Shown: piece by piece, positions 6,275-8,543 of the stretch | How the letters are laid out: every line of letters begins with the position of its first letter | Position numbering within the stretch: the first letter of the stretch is position 1 | Assembly (NCBI GenBank): GCA_005884335.1 | Contig: VBCJ01000320.1 | Coordinates: 1-8,543, forward strand | DNA length: 8,543 bases | Reading direction: 5' to 3' | Origin: Betaproteobacteria bacterium | Lineage (GTDB): Bacteria > Pseudomonadota > Gammaproteobacteria > Burkholderiales > SG8-39 | Program-made: the position numbers and the translations under genes | The notes under the pieces: model-generated | What the model was told of the DNA's origin: nothing | The model's input: only the letters and a program-made list of their open reading frames with translations | Databases searched by the model: none

Positions 6275-7042
6275 ATGGCGGGTCGTTTGGCGGAAAAAGT
6301 GGCGATCATCACGGGCGGCGGGCACGGCATCGGCAAGGCGTACGCGCTCGGATTGGCGAGAGAGGGCGCGAAGGTCGTGGTCGCCGAGATCGACGCAATC
6401 GCCGCCGAGGCCGTCGCCGCGGACTTGAAGCGCCAGGGTTTCGAGGCGATCGCGGTGCGCACCGACGTCGCCGACCGCGCGAGCGCTGAGGCGATGGCGA
6501 AGCGCGCGGTCGAAGCGTTCGGACGAATCGACGTCCTCGTGAACAACGCGGCGATCTTCGCCACCGTCCCGATGTCGCGCTCGCCTTTCGACGAGATCGA
6601 GATCGAGGAGTGGGACCGCATGATGGCGGTCAACCTGCGCGGCATGTGGCTCGCCTCGCGCGCCGCGGTCCCGCACATGCGCAAGCGCGGCTACGGCAAG
6701 ATCATCAACATCAGCTCGGGCACGGCGCTGAAGGGCTCGGCGAGCCGCATCCATTACGTCACCTCGAAGGCGGGCGTGCTCGGCTTCACGCGCACCCTCG
6801 CGCAGGAGCTCGGCAAAGACGGAATCTGCGTCAACTGCGTCGCGCCGGGCAGCACGCTGTCGGAGGAGAATCCGAGCGAGGGCATCCTCAGGATGCGCTC
6901 GGCCGCCGCCGAAGAGCGCGCGATTCGGCGCACGCAGAAACCGGAGGACCTGGTCGGCGCGATCGTTTTCTTCGCCTCGCCCGAGAGCGATTTCATCACC
7001 GGGCAGACCCTCGTCGTCGACGGCGGCGCGTGCATGCACTAG
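6275..7042 (+). CDS. Classical short-chain dehydrogenase/reductase (NAD-type)
   Basis: 255 residues, cytoplasmic, typical SDR length. The cofactor motif TGGGHGIG is at 13-20, and an acidic E38 after the second strand (VVVAEID) favours NAD(H) over NADP(H). The NNAA motif is at 90-93 and the catalytic tetrad N120, S148, Y161, K165 is complete, with the expected 13- and 4-residue spacings. The PG motif (191-192) and the C-terminal ITGQTLVVDGG are standard. Start: ATG at 6275 with AGGAG (6264-6268) 6 nt upstream; 26 nt separate it from the deacetylase-fold gene. It is probably the last gene of the operon and oxidises or reduces a hydroxy/keto intermediate. SDR sequences do not reveal their substrate, and homology to 3-oxoacyl-ACP reductase-type proteins would be expected by default. 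The stop TAG overlaps the stop of the convergent Bug gene. Confidence 0.93.
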   Translation: MAGRLAEKVAIITGGGHGIGKAYALGLAREGAKVVVAEIDAIAAEAVAADLKRQGFEAIAVRTDVADRASAEAMAKRAVEAFGRIDVLVNNAAIFATVPMSRSPFDEIEIEEWDRMMAVNLRGMWLASRAAVPHMRKRGYGKIINISSGTALKGSASRIHYVTSKAGVLGFTRTLAQELGKDGICVNCVAPGSTLSEENPSEGILRMRSAAAEERAIRRTQKPEDLVGAIVFFASPESDFITGQTLVVDGGACMH

Positions 7043-8010
7043 TCGGGCCTCGCGCCGACCTGCCTCACCACCGCACCCCAGTAGGCGTATTCGCGCCGGA
7101 TCATCTCCGCGAACTCAGTCGGGCTGGCGACCTCCGGCACTGCGCCCTGCGAGACGTACACCTCGTTCAGATCGCGGCTGGAAACCGCCTTGCCGACTTC
7201 GGAATTCAGCCGCGACACGATGTCCGCCGGCAGGCGCGCGGGCCCGACGACGCCCATCCATGCGGTCGTGTCGAAACCGGGAAAGCCGGATTCGGCGAGG
7301 GTCGGAACTTCCGGCATGAGAGCGATGCGCTTCGCGCTCGTCACGGCCAGCACCTTCACCTTCCCGGCTCGGGCCTGCGGAAGAGTGGTGTTGACGACGT
7401 CGAACTTGTAGTCGATGTTGCCCGCAAGCAGCGCCGCCATGGCGGGCGCGCCGCCCTGGAACGGCACGTGCACGGCGTCGAATCCGGCGAGCTTCTTGAA
7501 AAGCTCGCCCGCGAGGTACACATGCGTGCCCACGCCCGCGGCACCGTAGTTGAGCGCGCCGGGTTTCGATTTTGCGAGGGCGATGAGGTCCGCGATCGAG
7601 TTGGCGGGCAGCGTCGTCCGCGCGATCACCGTGAGCGGGCTGCTCAGGATCGGCGCGATCGCCGCGAAATTCTTTGCGGGATCGATTTTCGGGTTGGCGA
7701 ACATGTGCGGCGCGACCGCAAGGGAGCTCACGCTGCCGAGGAGCAGCGTGTAACCGTCGGGCGCGGCCTTCGCCACCGCTTCGGAGCCGAGCAGCCCGCC
7801 CACGCCCGGCCGGTTCTCGATGACGACGGGCTGGCCCAGGCCCTCGGAAAATTTCTGGACGACGACCCGCGCGACGCTGTCGCTCGATCCGCCCGGCGGG
7901 AAGGGAACGATCAGCCGGATCGGGCGGGTCGGGTAGTTTTGCGCCTGCAGCCCGAGCGCGCACGCCATCCCTGCAATGCACGTGGTAAGGCGGATCAGCC
8001 CGATGATCAT
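7039..8010 (-). CDS. Bug/TctC-family periplasmic substrate-binding protein
   Basis: 323 residues from an ATG at 8010-8008. Starting there gives a signal peptide (R7, hydrophobic core, end near LQAQ24); an in-frame ATG at 8094 would add 28 polar, Arg-rich residues ahead of it. The mature part starts NYPTRPIRLIVPFPPGGSSD (PGG 39-41, D44), followed by IENRPGVGGLLG, DGYT, NYGAAGVGTHVYLAGELFK, HVPFQGGAPAMAALLAGNIDY and VPTLAESGFPGF, all standard for the family. The only purine-rich ribosome site, GGAGG (8023-8027), is about 12 nt from the ATG, longer than usual. The gene runs toward the catabolic operon and ends on the same CTAG as the dehydrogenase. Ligand unknown; no membrane partner is present in the window. 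It is a standard Bug protein, unlike the altered one at the head of the operon. Confidence 0.93.
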   Translation of the reverse strand: MIIGLIRLTTCIAGMACALGLQAQNYPTRPIRLIVPFPPGGSSDSVARVVVQKFSEGLGQPVVIENRPGVGGLLGSEAVAKAAPDGYTLLLGSVSSLAVAPHMFANPKIDPAKNFAAIAPILSSPLTVIARTTLPANSIADLIALAKSKPGALNYGAAGVGTHVYLAGELFKKLAGFDAVHVPFQGGAPAMAALLAGNIDYKFDVVNTTLPQARAGKVKVLAVTSAKRIALMPEVPTLAESGFPGFDTTAWMGVVGPARLPADIVSRLNSEVGKAVSSRDLNEVYVSQGAVPEVASPTEFAEMIRREYAYWGAVVRQVGARPD

Positions 8011-8016
8011 GGAATA

Positions 8017-8044
8017 TTTATACCTCCGCGGACCGCTTCGATAA
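8017..8044 (-). promoter_or_regulatory. Possible start-proximal promoter of the fourth Bug gene
   Basis: On the minus strand, TTATCG (8044-8039) and TATAAA (8022-8017) are 16 nt apart. The -10 matches 5/6 of the consensus, the -35 only 3/6. Transcription would start about at the A of the ATG (8010), giving a leaderless or near-leaderless message. The competing view is that this AT-rich stretch is only the spacer after GGAGG. Weak evidence. Confidence 0.25.
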
Positions 8045-8103
8045 GGGGCCGACCCATGATACGTCGATCGGCGCTTGACCGGCGAAGCCGACAAAAGGCG
8101 GAA

Positions 8104-8109
8104 TACAAT
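8104..8109 (+). promoter_or_regulatory. Candidate -10 box (TACAAT) for the lipoprotein gene
   Basis: TACAAT is a 5/6 match to the sigma-70 -10 box, 54 nt before the lipoprotein start. The nearest good -35 (TTGACC, 8075-8080) is 23 nt away, which is too far, so this is either an activated promoter or chance. Confidence 0.25.
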
Positions 8110-8148
8110 CTGTCTTTTAGGTTCTCTAATTCACGTCTGGCGTAGATC

Positions 8149-8161
8149 AGAGGAGACCTCT
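8149..8161 (+). promoter_or_regulatory. Ribosome site inside a small hairpin before the lipoprotein gene
   Basis: AGAGG-AGA-CCTCT forms a perfect 5-bp inverted repeat with a 3-nt loop. The ribosome site AGGAG (8151-8155) lies in the left arm and loop, 7 nt before the ATG at 8163. In mRNA the hairpin could partly hide the site, although 5 bp is weak and active ribosomes would open it. Confidence 0.35.
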
Positions 8162-8162
8162 T

Positions 8163-8543
8163 ATGCGGCTAACATATTTTGCTTGCAGGATGCCATACGC
8201 CGGTATGGTTATCGTGTGCGCGCTTGTCATCACGTCGTGCGCAGCAACGCTAGCCCTTCATGACACTCTCACCGGTGCGGCGCCCGGAGCAGAGTCTGTG
8301 CGAGCCGGTCAGGTGTATAGGGGTAAGTGGCTCGTCATACGTGCTCCCAATTCTGATGGATGGTACTTGGCGAGGTCTTCTCGTGAAGGAATGGAATTCG
8401 CCCGACGCGGAAATGAGCCAAGCGAGAGCTTTGGTGCTCAAGTGCTATCTTTCATTTCATCCACAGCCGGAAATCGAGACGCGTTTTTGTCGTCAATTAA
8501 GAAACAGTTTGAAGCGGAAACTACTGCAGGGCGCCACTCAGCG
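8163..8543 (+). CDS. Putative small lipoprotein, unrecognised family (3' end cut by window edge)
   Basis: 127 codons, open to the last base. The ATG at 8163 has AGGAG (8151-8155) 7 nt upstream. The N-terminus carries R2 and R9, a hydrophobic stretch (MVIVCALVITS) and a lipobox-like ITSC ending at C26, so the protein is probably lipid-modified and held in an envelope membrane; A27-A28 after the Cys would favour the outer membrane. The mature part is hydrophilic and mixed alpha/beta, with W56, a GWYLARSSREGMEFARRG stretch and a Lys/Glu-rich helix (SSIKKQFEAE). I do not recognise the family. Base composition is about 50% GC in the lines counted, and codons such as CTA, ATA and AGG appear that are scarce in the neighbouring genes. 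This may mark transferred DNA or a poorly expressed accessory gene. It is divergent from the fourth Bug gene, with 152 nt between the starts. Confidence 0.75.
   Translation, partial: MRLTYFACRMPYAGMVIVCALVITSCAATLALHDTLTGAAPGAESVRAGQVYRGKWLVIRAPNSDGWYLARSSREGMEFARRGNEPSESFGAQVLSFISSTAGNRDAFLSSIKKQFEAETTAGRHSA

Noticed and set aside
7030..7060. Bidirectional terminator between the convergent dehydrogenase and Bug genes
   Set aside because: The coding regions overlap at CTAG and I found no GC-rich stem followed by a T-tract on either strand.
8075..8109. TTGACC/TACAAT as a full promoter for the lipoprotein gene
   Set aside because: The 23-nt spacer is too long for ordinary sigma-70 recognition; only the -10 was kept, as a weak candidate.
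6610..8145. Long plus-strand open frame (about 511 codons) across the dehydrogenase and the antisense of the fourth Bug gene
   Set aside because: Arg/His-rich shadow with no motifs; both real genes in the region have complete family signatures.
1..8543. CRISPR array, tRNA, rRNA, insertion sequence or toxin-antitoxin pair
   Set aside because: No spaced direct repeats, tRNA-like folds, transposase motifs or paired small genes were seen on either strand.

Overview
The window is GC-rich DNA (roughly 65% by eye over most of its length). Its gene content suggests an aerobic betaproteobacterium, most likely Burkholderiales or a near relative. The main reason is four different periplasmic substrate-binding proteins of the Bug/TctC family within 6.5 kb, an expansion typical of that group. 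The placement is inferred from gene content only; no rRNA or other marker gene is present.

Layout. (1) 1-1249, minus strand: the first 416 residues of an exported protein that joins a carboxypeptidase-regulatory-like domain, a single c-type haem motif (CVGCH) and a Vgb/SMP-30-like beta-propeller. It is cut by the left edge. (2) 1250-1572: no intact gene. It holds a good sigma-70-like promoter pointing right and a 5'-truncated remnant of mscL (second membrane helix and C-terminal helix only). (3) 1573-3526, minus strand: two Bug genes in tandem, 16 nt apart. (4) 3527-3635: a short divergent promoter region. (5) 3636-7042, plus strand: a tight four-gene operon encoding a Bug protein, an isochorismatase-fold cysteine hydrolase, a PuuE/cyclic-imide-hydrolase-like member of the polysaccharide deacetylase superfamily, and an NAD-type short-chain dehydrogenase. 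(6) 7039-8010, minus strand: a fourth Bug gene, convergent with the operon and sharing a CTAG at the two stop codons. (7) 8163 to the right edge, plus strand: the start of an unrecognised small lipoprotein gene of clearly lower GC (about 50%).

How the genes may work together. The plus-strand operon reads as a small catabolic unit. The Bug protein would capture a carboxylated solute in the periplasm. The deacetylase-fold enzyme would open a cyclic amide or imide ring, the cysteine hydrolase would release ammonia or a carbamoyl group from the resulting half-amide, and the dehydrogenase would oxidise or reduce a hydroxy/keto group. The families and the catalytic residues can be read directly; the pathway and substrate are inference. 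No TctA/TctB membrane component lies in the window, so all four Bug proteins are orphan here.

No tRNA, rRNA, CRISPR array, insertion sequence or convincing intrinsic terminator was seen.
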